This document shows positions 37,240 through 49,624 of a stretch of DNA of 64,000 bases, in pieces. Position 1 is the stretch's first letter. Every line of letters starts with the position of its first letter. Below the pieces are notes generated by a model. It worked only from the letters and a program-made list of their open reading frames with translations. It did not search any database and was not told the origin of the DNA. Source of the DNA: Euwallacea fornicatus (taxonomy: Eukaryota; Arthropoda; Insecta; Coleoptera; Curculionidae); NCBI RefSeq assembly GCF_040115645.1, contig NC_089553.1, forward strand, positions 1,798,001-1,862,000, given 5' to 3'. A program made the translations under genes and the position numbers.

Positions 37240-38055
37240 TTTTTGCATATTTAAAATAATTTTCCATAGAAATACCAAAAGGGAAAATATGTTTTATTGT
37301 TATATTGGTATTTAGTCCTTTCGCTGTGCAATGGATGCAAATGTATGGTAACGGACACGTTCGTTAATAAGGAATTAATACACTAGCTTGTTAAACAAAT
37401 ATTTATCGTGGATTCGAAATTGGCATATCTGGACATAGGAGATTTTTTGTGTTTCATGCTTCCACGCAACTAAAAATTATTCCATAATAAGGACACTCCT
37501 GTCCCTTCCAAAGAAAACGAAATAAACCGGGAGTGGAGGCGTAAACATCCGGCAAAATCTCCATCGTTACGAGAGTAATTTCGACGACAAAGCTAATTTC
37601 TGTTTCTGATGACCTTTAAAGCAAACAACCATGAAATTACGACAAATCTTTGAAATGGAAAAGTCGCGCCTTCTTCTGATACGACAGCCGTAATAACTTC
37701 AAAGAGCTTTATTAAAGCACGCAGATTTCAATGTGATTATGAAGGAAATGGGTTGATGAGTCAATTAGAAACCCATTGATTTAAAAACCTATTGCTGACA
37801 CGAGGCAACAATTTCGTTAACAGTTACGTAATGGGTTCTTGCGGGATTCGAATCGAGAGTAACCGGTAGCTATGGCAACGCCATCAGTCGATCCCGAAAG
37901 CCTGGCGTCTGGATAATAGCTCTGTGGATTAAAATAAAAAGAGGAGCTCTATATTACATTTCATACACCTCCAGAAAATAATTAAAACCTCATCGCCATG
38001 ATTAAGAACCAACGTGATATCAAAGTCATGAAGGATGAGAGTTTTATAATATCTT
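37240..38055. other. Intergenic stretch, no gene recognised
   Basis: Holds a Pol III B-box-like GATTCGAATCC on the minus strand (37844-37854) without a foldable tRNA around it. Otherwise nothing seen. Confidence 0.35.
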
Positions 38056-39230
38056 TTGTGGTCTTTTGTTAACTTATGCCAGCAATTCTGGAAAACTGAC
38101 AGTTTCCAGGTTTATTTAACCACAATGTATGGTGTTTATCTCTGTCACACCCAGATTATATTGGAGCAACGGCAAATAACGCTGAAACGTGTTTCAGCTA
38201 GAGTTAATGTCAAAGGTCAAGTTCGTGAATGTTGGAGTTTCAGCTTTGTTGGGGAGATTTTAACAATATGTGGGGTTTTGTGATATCTCCTACGTAGTTC
38301 CAGGTATCCCAGACATGTGAGAAATTCTGGATAGCAGTTGATCGATGCATTTGCTGCTGCACTTGCAGTGTTTCAGAGTCAGATAATTGAGAAACGGTAA
38401 ATTTGATTTAAAAAAAAAATTAATTTTTCGCCATATATACCGAACAATGATTTTGTTACTGGATAGTCTCAAATATTCTATACAAATTGCGAATATTTAA
38501 CTTTGGTTGTTAGAGTAAGATATGGTCAGCCATATGAGGAAACCGAAAAGAGTACTAATCCGGAAAGATTAGTTATTATTAAAAAAAAATCATAACTCTT
38601 GTTGGAAACGGGATCGAGTAATAATCTTTCATGGCTTTGTATTCATAAATATTTTTTACAAATTGCGAATATTTAGCGCAATTTGTTAGAGCAAGATGTC
38701 TTTGTCCAACCGTGCAAACCTGAAGGAGGACAAATCTGGTAAGATGAAACGCGGTTTTCAAAAAATCATATCTTCCGCTAGAGACGGGTTAGAGGAATTA
38801 TTTTTTGTAGCTAGATAGTCATAAATATTCTCTAAAAGCTGCGAATATTTTTCATTAATAAAGTTACCCGACCGAAGAAGCTTCAATGACATAAGTAGCT
38901 AACTCACGTACCTACTTTTCTCTTCTCTTCACACTTTGAACCTGGATATCTCGGAAATCTATGGACCAATATCTATGTATCGCAGTCGCTTTAAAATAAT
39001 TGCTCAATATATTTCATAAAAGTATTATATTGTGAACAGTCCAGAAATACTGGCTTATGGAGATATCAGAATATTCAATGAAATTTTTGGAATTAATGGA
39101 GTTTGAAAAACTGGAAAGTAATCACGGTCTTTTATTAACCTATGCACACTCCTGGGAAAGTGGAACGCGGCTTCATATAGAAAAAAACTCATTTTCAACT
39201 TCTTATTGACATTTATTCTTCAGTCAGTAG
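38056..39230. repeat. Degenerate tandem, satellite-like repeats
   Basis: Blocks recur with drift in the same orientation. ACAAATTGCGAATATTTA occurs near 38485 and 38660, with AAGCTGCGAATATTTTTC near 38838. A repeated ACGGGTTAGAGG / ACGGGATCGAG block precedes the second and third. GGTCTTTTGTTAACTTATGCC at 38060 recurs as GGTCTTTTATTAACCTATGC at 39126. Unit length is roughly 170-190 bp in the middle part. It has no coding potential. Confidence 0.45.
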
Positions 39231-39953
39231 GATATAGTAGTTAGTCACCCAGCCGATGGTAGGTTGAGTGTTAATAATAGTGTCATTAATCGAATAATGG
39301 TGGATGTTAACTAACATTAGTTATCGTACGTCAGCTAAGATATACCTTTGTTTAATACATTATCAAAATATATTCAGTTGACACATTTATAGTAAAAAAA
39401 TATGAAGAGATATGTACAACAATGTGCGACTCCTTTAAACTCTGACCTGATTGGCGTCCCGTTGGATTGCGACCCTTGTTCGAATCATTTTAACTTAATG
39501 ATACGGCATTTGCAACCACCCAATGGTACGCAACCCTCATTCACCATACCTCTCCCGTTAAAACTAAAATTGATCAACCTCAGAAATGCTTCGAGAAAGT
39601 GCGTCATTCGTTCATAGAAAGATGGTGGGATAAGCTCAGGATATAGTGTGAAACGACTGATCTTTCGGCATTCCTGGAACCGACCAAATAGAGGCAGATA
39701 GAAAGCAAGAAACTTAGAAACTACAAGTGCTGTATTTTCCCATTTTCCAGTTCTTTAGGCGATAAGTAAAATAGCGATTTCTATCTATGTATGGCAAAAT
39801 AGAAAGAGTAAAATCTACGTATTTACAGCTTTGTTGCAACATTTATTGTCTGTTAAATCTAAGCAGGTATTTCAGCCCTAATTGAATAGTGTGTTAACAG
39901 ATAACGTAATTATATTATATACAATTAAATTCTTCTATCTACTAGGTAGAATA
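39231..39953. other. Intergenic stretch, no gene recognised
   Basis: A 71-codon plus frame at 39402 has no recognised motif and no splice support. Nothing else seen. Confidence 0.4.
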
Positions 39954-40815
39954 CAGGTATCATCATTTAAGTAAGAAGATAGGAATTCTGTAAGTGGGAG
40001 AAGAGCCGCATAAGGTTTAATACACTGCTGGCAAAAACCAGCAAAGTGGGTGGCGCGACCAACCGTTGAAGCGGGCGGAGTTAATTGAGACCCAGTTGCC
40101 AGATCTATCACCCTTTCAGAGTTTTTACCACCATAAGTTTTAGTGATGAATAAAATTAGTTTCGAGTTTTTACTTATTTACAAATTATTGTACATTTCCC
40201 CATTATAACTTAACTTAGGTATGTTATTGATATATATGATGATCTGAATTCGCTGATATTTGTTTATGATCTTATGGTGGGTTCAAGACTGAGTCGGCGA
40301 CACTGGCTGTAGTCTCGAAAGGAAATACAATTATATTAGAAACTAAATAAATTGATTGGTTTAGGTAAAGTTTGTAAGGAATTTATATTTTAACGTTCAG
40401 AGTCCATTTATTTAGTTTACTGCTTTTTGCTTTGATATTTTTTAAAATCTCCATCGCTGTGAAGTCTAAACATTGAAGTGGAGATGTCGGTGGGAGGTGT
40501 CAGTCCAGCAGGCGGAGTGAGTCTAGTTTTCCTAGATTTCTCACCTTTTGAAAATGTTTACTAATTTAAGTCCAATCTTTTTTTGTTCTTTATTTATTTA
40601 CCTTGCTGCTTTTGCTCTGATATAAAAATAAAATACTTCCATCACCGCGAAGATAGCGAAATCGATATTAATCTAAACATCGAAGTAGAGACACCGGTCG
40701 GACTGACTCCATCCATTTTATTATTGGTCTTTCTCGGGGGCATGTTAAATCTTACGCGGTCCTTCTCTCACTTGCACAATTCCTATTTTCTGACTTGAAT
40801 TGATAACGATACCTG
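39954..40815. mobile_element. Dispersed TA-flanked non-autonomous element, copy C
   Basis: Left terminus TA-CAGGTATCATCATTTAAG; right terminus GATAACGATACCTG in inverted orientation. The inner arms match as in copy B: AGAGCCGCATAAGGTTTAAT versus AAATCTTACGCGGTCC, and TAGGAATTCTG versus CACAATTCCTA. The interior TTGTTTATGATCTTATGGTG block matches copies A and B. Non-coding. Confidence 0.75.
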
Positions 40816-41496
40816 TGTATGCTACTTTATGTTCTCTAATGTAGCTGAAGCTATATCGCACACAAATGGGAGCAGTGGAGTGGGTTAAAGGTACATTCTA
40901 CCCTTACAAGCACGCCACTGATTGGAAAGTTATTGAGAGTAAATGTACATGGGGATAGTGGGAAGAATAACGTTCCAATGTGTGAGAACCTACAACAAGC
41001 ACAGTCCTTGTTTCTCTGTATCACAGGTAGAATCTGCAATTTCCGAGAAAGTTTCTTTTACAAAATTCTGACCAATTTAACAAACTGAGAATGATGTTTC
41101 CATGTTAATGCAAAATTATTTTCGTTAATATAGTTATTTACATTTTTAAAGAGAACGAATGTCAAAAGACTGCATCCACTTCCTTTTACCCTGTATGCGT
41201 TTATATACAAAAGAGCTAAGAGCAAGCGAATCTACTAATTAGCAACATTTTTCCTATCTAGCCTGGAAAGATCATTAAAGTCCAGTTAATACTTAAATGC
41301 AATCAGTCTTGATAAAACCTCAACTACACTTCTACTCCATATTCTCTAAATGAACGAATTATGGGATAGTTCAAATCTATGAAATTTTGTATTGGCCAAA
41401 GTTTATTCTTGGCAGTTAACGTTCGTTTTTGATGGGTTTTAAAACATCTCCTATTTCAGTGCTCAAGAATATAATATGTACAGGGGAAATTAGGAT
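40816..41496. other. 3' flank of the secreted Tyr-rich protein gene
   Basis: No other gene is recognised. It should contain the 3' UTR of the minus-strand gene ending at 41497. Confidence 0.4.
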
Positions 41497-44400
41497 TTAC
41501 TGGGTTTGCTTTTTAAGCACAGTCAATTGCCTCGTTAGCGAATCTTCACTGGAGACGATTCTTTTTCGCATTGAAGGTTTCATTTCGGGTTTTGGGTCTG
41601 TTTGATCCTGGAAAAAAGAGAAACATTATAGGCAAAAGTTTAAAAAAAGGTCAAGTAATTCGGTAAAATAGCGACAACATTGAGCGCACTGTGTAAGGGA
41701 CATATTGTAGGTGCTCGTCAATGTAGATGTATTGGAAATATTGACAAGTTTAGAGTAATTTTTCCCCCTATGCACAAATTTATTCTGAATAAATACTAGT
41801 GTAGATTACAGTAAATGCCACTTATTTGGTCCTCTACGTAACAATATGTAAAGAGGTTTTTTTCTGAACCACGTTCCAAACTTTTCCTTCCAATTTCTCC
41901 TTTCAGGGCGTAATCTCATAAACGTCACGAGAGCCCTTCTCTCCGAGGAAATATGTGAAAGCACAAAATTTCTCCCTTTATTGAATAAAGGAATAAAGAA
42001 GATGGCCTCTGACCCTACGCCCGACTCAAACCCAATTACATTTTTTTCGGGCGGCAAACTGACGCTTCTAATAAGCAATTTCGTGATGGGACGTTTTAAA
42101 GGTGAGCGCTAAACGCATCCTTATTGACCCATAAGGCAGTGCAATAACATGGTCCCGAAAATCCTGCGGGGGGTTTCATTCATGCCGCCTGCACTGCGCC
42201 ATAACCAAATCTGGCTCTTTGCCAAACTTTTACAAGTCGTTACATCACGGCCCATTTGTCGCCCGTGACGTCACAGTCTTTCAGGCTCCTTTATATTCTT
42301 CTCAGCTATAATTGGACAAACTTGAATTTTACGTAACGGGGATATTAATACCCTTCAAAGATCTGATAGACGACGTTCGATAAAGAAAGACAGTGTGGAG
42401 AAAGAAAAATGTTCTTGGTCCGGAGTATGCCAAGAGGTACAAACAAACCGATTTTTTCTCACCAGGCAACTTATTTGCCTTTCAAGATGTCTATGAAAGT
42501 CCTTCAGCTTTAATATGTTTTGCGGGAGAAAAGACAAAAGTTGTCTTCAAGAAAACAACTATTATGCTAGCACCAATGACGTCAGCTCCTGTTTAAATCT
42601 ATTTGCTATAATGCGGCAACTTGTCAGAACTAATTTGTGGGAACATGTATAAAATGGACAGAGCTACAATTAGGCTAAATATGACATATTAATGGATACG
42701 ATTCATGGGTTGAAAAATGTTCGATTTTCTAAATTTCCTGATAATCTGGTGGACGCAAACTTGTGGTAGACTCCTAATATTGTATAAGGCATTAATATTG
42801 CTCCATTCAATATCTCAAAAATTGCACAAAATTTTATAGAATTTTGCAAATAAAAAAAATTCAAAACTTAAATTTTACGTACACGAGATATACTACCTTT
42901 CAAAGATGTAATTGACGATATATTATGACCAAAGGCTATTGCAAGAAATAAAAATACTTCTGATCGTAAGTATGCCAAAAAGTACAAATAAAACAATTTT
43001 TCCCATAAAGGAAACTCATTTGCCTTTCAATATATCCATGAAAGCCCTTCAGCTTTGATGTTCTCAGAGAGGAAAGATAAGGACTCTGTCCGGGAAAACA
43101 ACTCTTATACTCGTACAATGGAATATTTATCTTTAAACTACTTTAATTTTATCCCCCGTTTTCGTGGGACGCATATTTACCAGCTTGAGATTTATACTTC
43201 AATAACAAAGTTGGGACTTATCTTAGAAGTTTCGCGTACATATCATACATAGCAAATGAGCGGATGAAGATGTTTCAAAGGAATATTAAAGTGTGAGTTG
43301 CAAGCGTTCTCTATTCTGCAGTGGATACGGAATTCAAGAGATAGATAGAGTGACTTATTTCAACCGAGAGCCAGATGAGAAAAGCTGCTTAACACAGTGA
43401 GCGCCAAGGCAGACACCGATGTCTGGAAGTTCCTTTGTTAGGCGTCCCTTCATTTAACGCTTAATGTTGTATCAGGCGCTGAATATGTTAAAAACATATT
43501 TTGCATACCACGTTTAAGTCTATATTTTTTTCAAATGCGATCCCCTGTATATAACTTCTCCCGTTCGCTAATAGTTTTTTAAGAAGTATGTCGTATTTAA
43601 TACGAGTTACGTTTGAAATGAGCACATTTTGATGACTTTTACAAATGGCTCTAAAAATTACTAATATACGATGCAACAAATGCAAAACGCTCATAGATCA
43701 TAGATCTCTATAATTCGAATGATTAAATAATGAAAGAAGTACACTCAACTTACCTCCGCATTTTTCTCCATCTCCAAAAGATGTCTGATTTTATCGTAAA
43801 CCGAAGGAGACCTTTTCCTTTCGTCCTGCTGGCTCAGCATGTCTAGTACAGAATCTGAGAATGGATGCCTCACTGGAGTTGCCGGCCTCATCATGACCTC
43901 CTCTTTCTGTCCTCGAATGTTTCTTCTGGACCCATCAGTAAGCAAATCTGGAGCTGCACTCGGAGCCGGGTCTTTGATCACGGGCTTACGATCAGTGAAT
44001 ACCACTACATCCTCGCCATCACTCCTCTTCTCACTGTTGGATTTTACTTTGCGTTGTTTGCGCTGTCTATTCTTGCGCTCCTTTTGTTTCTTAGGCAGTT
44101 CTTTTAATTCTTTAACGTCTTCGTCATCCATGTTAATTGTATGGTCATAAGGAACATCGTTCCATCTATTCAACTCTACATCATCAGGATTGTAATCAGA
44201 GTATTGATCGTAGTAGCTGGCGGGAAGTTTGTCTTTGGCATTTTCCAAATATAGTTGCTGCAGCATGAGATTATTGAGGAATGCTGCATTGGTTTCATCC
44301 ACACTTCCTTCGTCTTCAGAGTAATCAGTATCATATCTAATCTCATGGCCAATGGGCTGTGCCCTCTCCCTTTGTTCCCTCTCTAGGTCTTGCCAAAGTT

Positions 44401-45748
44401 TGTCTGGGTCTTCAACGCTACCATCTCCATAGTACTTGCCCCTAGCTATTGGTTCTTGGTAGTATGGTAAACCCGTTTGGTAGAAGTCAAACTTCGAGAC
44501 TCTGGGGGAGAGGTAGTATAAAGGGTCTAGGTTATAGTAGTACTCATCGGGGTAGATTTGACTGTAGGTGGGGTAGTATCCATAAGGGTATCTCTGGCTT
44601 CTAGAGTAGTATTCATAGGGATTGTACACTGGTCTATGGGAAGACTGTCTGAAGTGCTTGGTGTTGTAATAGCTGCTCGTCGGATAGCTCAGAACTGTAT
44701 AGGTGAAGAAGATCAGGAGGAGTTGAGCGATAGGGATGAACTTTAGGGCGATCTGCAAATAATGAAAAGGCTTAGGATTTCATGAAGTAAAGAGTTGAAA
44801 AGCGAGTTGCTTTGACGAAAATCCAGTCTTTTACAATTTATGACAATTTTGTAAAATCGACCTCTTCGAAGAGTAACTAATAATATTGTTGATTTCCGAT
44901 TATAACCTGCGTCAGCGCATTTTACATTATTAATCCGTAGCTTTGCTGTTTACTGGCTCGTGAAATATGCATGATGTAGACCAGTGGAGCATCAAAACGT
45001 CGATACATAGATAAGATTGCTGTTTACGTCAATGCCTTTGAAGTGGTTTAATTGGATTAATTATCTCCTGCTGGGAGTACAGAAACGGGAGGAAAGGGGA
45101 GAGGATCTAGGTTCAACAAGTTTCGAAGGGAATGTCCAATTTATGGGGCATATTGATCAGGTTTGCTTAGAAACAGTGGCGTAGTTTAACTTGAGGTGGT
45201 AGTGGAAAGATGCAGGGTGAAAAGGCATTGAAAATGTGAGAACTTGATGGTTTAGGACGGGTCGAAAGTGACATTGCTTGATCTTCAGAAATAAAATTTA
45301 TAGTCATTCTGAGGGTAAGACTGAAAGATGATAAATGTGCGAAAATTTTAATTAAATATGTTTTATTTAACATAATAGTTGTGTAACAATTTTCCGATGG
45401 TTTGTAGCATCAAAGCAAAAAAGCTATTTGAAAAGTAGTGCGTCATTCCAAAGAAATAGTGGCAAACGAGGACGCAACAAGGAATTTATTATTACAACCA
45501 AATCGCGCGAATAAGTACAAAATAGACCTTCGATTAAACTAAATATGATTTATTAATTAATATCATTCATAGGTAAGAAATTATTCGACTTTTTGAAATT
45601 ATTGACAATATGGTTAACGACCCTCAAAACAAACCTCCTGGTCCTGTATAGATTATCCAGATTGACTGTATCTCAAAAACCACGACAAATACTATGGAAC
45701 TTAACAACAAAGAAATTCAACAATTCCCAAACTAAAACCACTTACCAT
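41497..45748 (-). CDS. Secreted Tyr-rich protein with basic-cleavage tail, function unknown
   Basis: Three coding exons: 45748-45746 (the ATG alone, followed directly by GTAAGT), 44752-43754 and 41607-41497, joined in phase 0 for about 370 residues. Exon 2 begins right after a TTGCAG acceptor, so its apparent in-frame start is intronic. The product has a signal peptide (ALKFIPIAQLLLIFFTYTV), then a Tyr/Pro-rich region of about 90 residues, acidic stretches, a strongly basic run (KKQKERKNRQRKQRK) and several dibasic sites. Exon 3 ends MRKRIVSSEDSLTRQLTVLK. No catalytic domain is visible. A secreted structural protein or a propeptide cut at basic sites are both possible; I do not recognise the family. 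Exon 3 is inferred from a good acceptor (TTTTTTCCAG) and a matching open frame; other exons in the 2.1 kb intron cannot be excluded. Confidence 0.7.
42320..42600. repeat. Direct repeat, unit 1
   Basis: About 280 bp that is repeated in diverged form at 42866-43135. Shared blocks include AATTTTACGTA, GTATGCCAAGAGGTACAAA and TTTGCCTTTCAAGATGTC, then GAAAGTCCTTCAGCTTTAAT. Offset between units is about 545 bp. Confidence 0.6.
42866..43135. repeat. Direct repeat, unit 2
   Basis: Diverged partner of 42320-42600, with GTATGCCAAAAAGTACAAA, TTTGCCTTTCAATATATC and GAAAGCCCTTCAGCTTTGAT. The unit is non-coding; it may be an old local duplication or two insertions of one element. Confidence 0.6.
44753..45745 (-). 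other. Intron 1 of the secreted Tyr-rich protein gene
   Basis: Starts GTAAGT immediately after the ATG and ends TTATTTGCAG. No element or gene recognised inside. Confidence 0.6.
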
Positions 45749-45887
45749 TCTAAAGAGAACTACTACACTGCCACCACAAAAATGACCAAAAAACTGCGAC
45801 TCGCAAAGCACCGTTGTTCCGTGCGTATCAACTCTTGAACGGGCGCTTTCCTCGCAGAAAATATGTCACCCCCTCGGCCTCAACCCC

Positions 45888-45896
45888 TATTTATAA
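45888..45896 (-). promoter_or_regulatory. TATA box of the secreted Tyr-rich protein gene
   Basis: TTATAAATA on the minus strand lies about 140 bp upstream of the ATG exon, placing the transcription start near 45860. Its position supports the ATG-only first coding exon at 45746-45748. Confidence 0.55.
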
Positions 45897-46632
45897 CCGT
45901 CAGTTCCCCTACAGTCGGCACCCACACACTTATCAATGAAAAGCGCGGGGGTGGGGGACGGCCTGCTGTTGCCGCAGGTCGCCCCTCATTGGACGCGCAT
46001 TCAACAAGCTGCCCTCCCATTTGCCAGCGGGATGGGAGCAGTATTGATCAGGACAAGATAGGCGCGAATTCCGAGAACGGGGTGGCCGGGTTTCCGTGAA
46101 GGGGCTTCATTCATAACTCCTGCTGCAGGAAGCTCGGGAATGGCGTGATGGACTACGCGGGACTCGGACTACGTTTCAGTTAGGCCCGTTTCTGTTTTGG
46201 GTGTGACCGGTTTAGATGGGAGATAAATTGTTTCCGTATTCATTCATATGTGGGGAAAGTCACTGGAGAGTGCAGGAAAATAAATATTTTCCTGCATTGC
46301 AAATTTTGAGGCGATCAAACTGAATTTTGTTGCTTTTAATTTATGTGTAATTAAGTCATTCAGTGACTGATTTCAAGACGAAAATTTGAAATAAGTCTTT
46401 CCTCTTGGAGTAGACAGAGTCAAACAGCTGAGATTTCAACTGGGTTGTTATGTATCTGTGGTTGTACATATCTTCAATCTACAGGTTTAAACAGCCAGGC
46501 CTCTCCACATATTACATTAACCTGCCTCTATATCGTTTGTAGTGTACTTTTTATAATTTGAAATTTAAAAATTAACTTCCAATATCTAGATTTAAGTTTT
46601 CGCTTTTAAACACACTGCCACTGAGATTTTAT
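45897..46632. other. GC-richer upstream region of the secreted protein gene
   Basis: 45930-46160 is unusually rich in G and C for this window, consistent with a promoter-proximal regulatory region. No gene on either strand was recognised. Confidence 0.35.
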
Positions 46633-47228
46633 TATACATAGACGACCGAAAGTCCTGCATAAATTCGTTAACAATTGACGGAAATATTTTTTATTAAAAT
46701 GCCGGAACATGTTAAATATTGATTTTAGTTGTGAATTTTTTCGTAAGCCGCAATTCAAATTCCTCAAGAACCTTTCTTATTATTTGAGAAGGTATTTGTT
46801 GAGCTATTTGAGTAATTTTATTTTTTAACTCTTCGATATTATTGGGGCTTATTTAAGTGCACCCTATGTTTTAAACAACCTTATGGAAAAAAAATTCATG
46901 GGGCTGAGGTCAGGCGATTTAGAAGGCCACTGTAATGACCATAGCGCGGGAATACTTCAAAAACTGGTGAATTAAGACATAGATATGTTATAAAAAAAAT
47001 GTTTGGAACTTTTCAAAACACTCAAAAACTTCATAATATACATGGCGGTTCAATAAGAAAAAAATAAAAAGTACTTTTATCTACTACATGGGTAGCCTTG
47101 TGCACGTATCTGTTGCTTCAAAAAATACTTAACTAAAAGCAATATTTGACGTATGCCAGCATTTTCATAAAAAATATTTCCTTCAATTTTTAACGAATTT
47201 ATGCGGGACTTTTAGTTCTCTATGTATA
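46633..47228 (-). mobile_element. Internally deleted mariner-like element
   Basis: Terminal inverted repeats begin TATACATAGA at both ends. The left reads GACGACCGAAAGTCCTGCAT and then AAATTCGTTAACAATTG; the right is its diverged inverse. About 60 bp per arm can be matched. Between them the minus strand retains a transposase fragment with WPSKSPDLSPM, the context of the third catalytic acid in DD(D/E) mariner-superfamily enzymes; the rest is missing or frameshifted. At about 600 bp it is a deletion derivative. Confidence 0.7.
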
Positions 47229-47460
47229 GATGGCCACTTACCAGCCCTAAAATCGTATTTTGCCTCGTGCAGTTAATAACAGGATCCTTAACTGGTCGAA
47301 AACACGGAAAGCTCAAAGTTGCGTTCATTTAATAGGCTGATAATAATTTTTAATTGCCACTTGGACTAAGAAAAGCCACAAAAGTTGCTTGCGTTAATCA
47401 TAAATAATAGTTAAGATTAAATATAGCGCACGCTGATTAAGGTGATACATTTAGTTTGGA

Positions 47461-47470
47461 CTAAAAATAG
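47461..47470. promoter_or_regulatory. MEF2-type motif
   Basis: CTAAAAATAG fits the MEF2 consensus YTAWWWWTAR exactly. In AT-rich DNA this can arise by chance, so function is only suggested. Confidence 0.25.
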
Positions 47471-48091
47471 AAGGAAAAAATTCTTTTATCATCCACGTAA
47501 AGAATACATAAAGTGTTTTAAGTAATTTTTTATCGACCTTACATTAAGAATACATCAACATTCTGTTGACAAAATGACGAATGGGGAATTCTATTGTAGT
47601 AGTTAATTATCTGAATTAAGGGTTGCATACCCTAAAGTCGTTTTAGATTTCATATCCAATTTATTCTTCAATACGCGTTGATGGGTATTTAAACGTATTA
47701 CTGACAATGTTATTGCGATAGTAATTTATCGTCTTTCGGTAGACAATAATACGAATGTATCAGGTACCTCTTTACTAGTTTCCCCCGATTAAAAACTATA
47801 AGTGGTGGCACAATTTGAGGCAAAACAATCCCTTGTTTTTTAAACAAATCGGTAAGCAATATTTACATTTAAGTTGCACGTGACTCAAGTACTTAACCAA
47901 CTTGAGATGCCCCCCATGAAGTGAAAACCCATTATTCCTGGCACGCCGCATATAGCGAAAGGGCAAAAGCAAATAAGTTGCTAATTCTTAATTACATACA
48001 AGCAAATGAGTAATTATTAAAGTGCGATGGCTCAATTCAACCCCATCCCCTATCGAGGTCAATCCAAGATGGATCCTCTATTTATGCCGGG

Positions 48092-48101
48092 CTAAAAATA
48101 G
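48092..48101. promoter_or_regulatory. MEF2-type motif
   Basis: Second identical CTAAAAATAG, here in a less AT-rich context (GGG before and GCC after), which makes chance less likely than for the first. Confidence 0.3.
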
Positions 48102-49624
48102 CCGAAGAACTTCCGAAACTGCGAACCAACCCGCTAAAAGTGGAGAAAATGACGCGTCAGCCCGGCTCCAGCGTCCCTCAAGACCACCCCATTCCCGTCC
48201 CATGTTTCTTGAGATATGGTTCAATTTTAATGCGTTCAGTGACGTTGGTTGGCTTAGGTTTTCAGCTTAAGCGATGGTCGAAAAACTGAACTTTCGAGAA
48301 CGTAAATTATAGAGGAATGCAGTATGAGAAAGTTTGTCTAAAATCAGGGATAAAATTGATAATTAACTTTTAGTTTTTCGTTTGATATAAATGAGGTATT
48401 TCCCCTACTATGTAACGTATTGTGAAGACGTGTCGAGGAGTGTTCTGATTTTACTAAGTGATCTAATTTCGAGGCATTTATAATTAGGATTTGCGACAAG
48501 TTTACTTAAAAATGAATGGGAAAGTAATTTAGAGATTAGTTTCCAAAAGAGATTACTGAATTAATTTTTCCTCGTGTGTGTTTTTGCCTTTGGAACAAAA
48601 GGCAACTAGGCAAACACGTTTTTTAAATTAATATAGTTAACCCCCGGGTTGACCCTTTAAAAACACTGGATTTTCTGGTATTACGCTCAAGTTATTTTTG
48701 GCAGTCATTAATCTTCATTATCCATGACCTTAACTGTTACATCCCTTTAAGGTGGAATGACGCAAACCGTAGTTTTCTATTAATACTTACAAGCCCTACG
48801 AAGCAGAACATGTCCTAGATAGAAGCTTTTTAGTTACTACACTATACTAATTTTGGTTTAAATTTACACGAGGTTTCGGACAATTTTTGTTTATTCGTAT
48901 TCAATTTATTAACGATCAAAGAAACGCTTTCATATGGGGGTGTTCATTTTTGGGATCGTTTACTCAGGTATTTTCGCTTATCAAGTTATTACGTAAATCT
49001 ACCCATGTTTTACGTCAGTTTTATTTAGAAATATCTTATCTTCTCGTCATGCTTGTTATTACCCAGCCATCATTACCAATCGCCATAATAGCAACTCAAT
49101 CGAACAAGGAGAAACTATCGATCGCTGGAGTTTAATGCCGCCTTGGAAAAACTTTTCCATTCATTAGATTGTGGATTTCCAGAACTAATAAAAACCTCTA
49201 AAGCCGAAAGTATTTAAATTCTAATAGAGTAAAGATGCTACCGAGGAAATGGGGTGGGCGTAAGGAAAAATCGATGATGCCAGTTTCACGTCAGAAGCTG
49301 GAATTCAGCGCAATAACCTATCCAAATCGTAGCTGAGCGGAGGCGTAAAATGGTTTCTCGATCCACGTCACTGGGCGAAAACATCCCCTTCGTATATGAT
49401 GATAGTAAACAAGGACACAATGGGGGCCATTCTTATTAAAAATAAAATCGCGTAGACAAATGTAGTAGACTCGAGAGAGAGAGTGGATGTATAGTTTTAA
49501 TTAAACTTTCACAGACCTCAATGTAATTCATTTGAAAAACAATTTTGGTTAAAAATATGAAAATCAATTTTAGGATGCGATTCTTGACAAACTGGGGATG
49601 GAAATCTTATGTACTAGTGAAATA

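Larger units (their letters stand above)
41608..43753 (-). other. Intron 2 of the secreted Tyr-rich protein gene
   Basis: Contains the direct repeat pair at 42320-42600 and 42866-43135. A 90-codon minus frame at 41806-42078 has no clear splice borders and was not included as an exon. Confidence 0.45.
47229..49624. other. Intergenic stretch with two MEF2-type sites
   Basis: No gene recognised. Two perfect CTAAAAATAG motifs occur at 47461-47470 and 48092-48101. A Pro/Ser/Arg-rich 82-codon frame at 48022 has no motif. Confidence 0.35.

Noticed and set aside
37838..37900. tRNA gene or tRNA-derived SINE on the minus strand
   Set aside because: GATTCGAATCC matches the Pol III B box exactly, but no acceptor, D or anticodon stem pairs around it and the A-box candidate (TGGCGTTGCCA) fits poorly.
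41806..42078. Extra exon of the secreted protein gene
   Set aside because: Open for 90 codons on the right strand, but no acceptor/donor pair with matching phase was seen and its composition differs from the rest of the protein.
43839..44150. Plus-strand 103-codon frame
   Set aside because: Antisense of exon 2 of the secreted Tyr-rich protein, whose minus frame has 333 codons and good splice sites.
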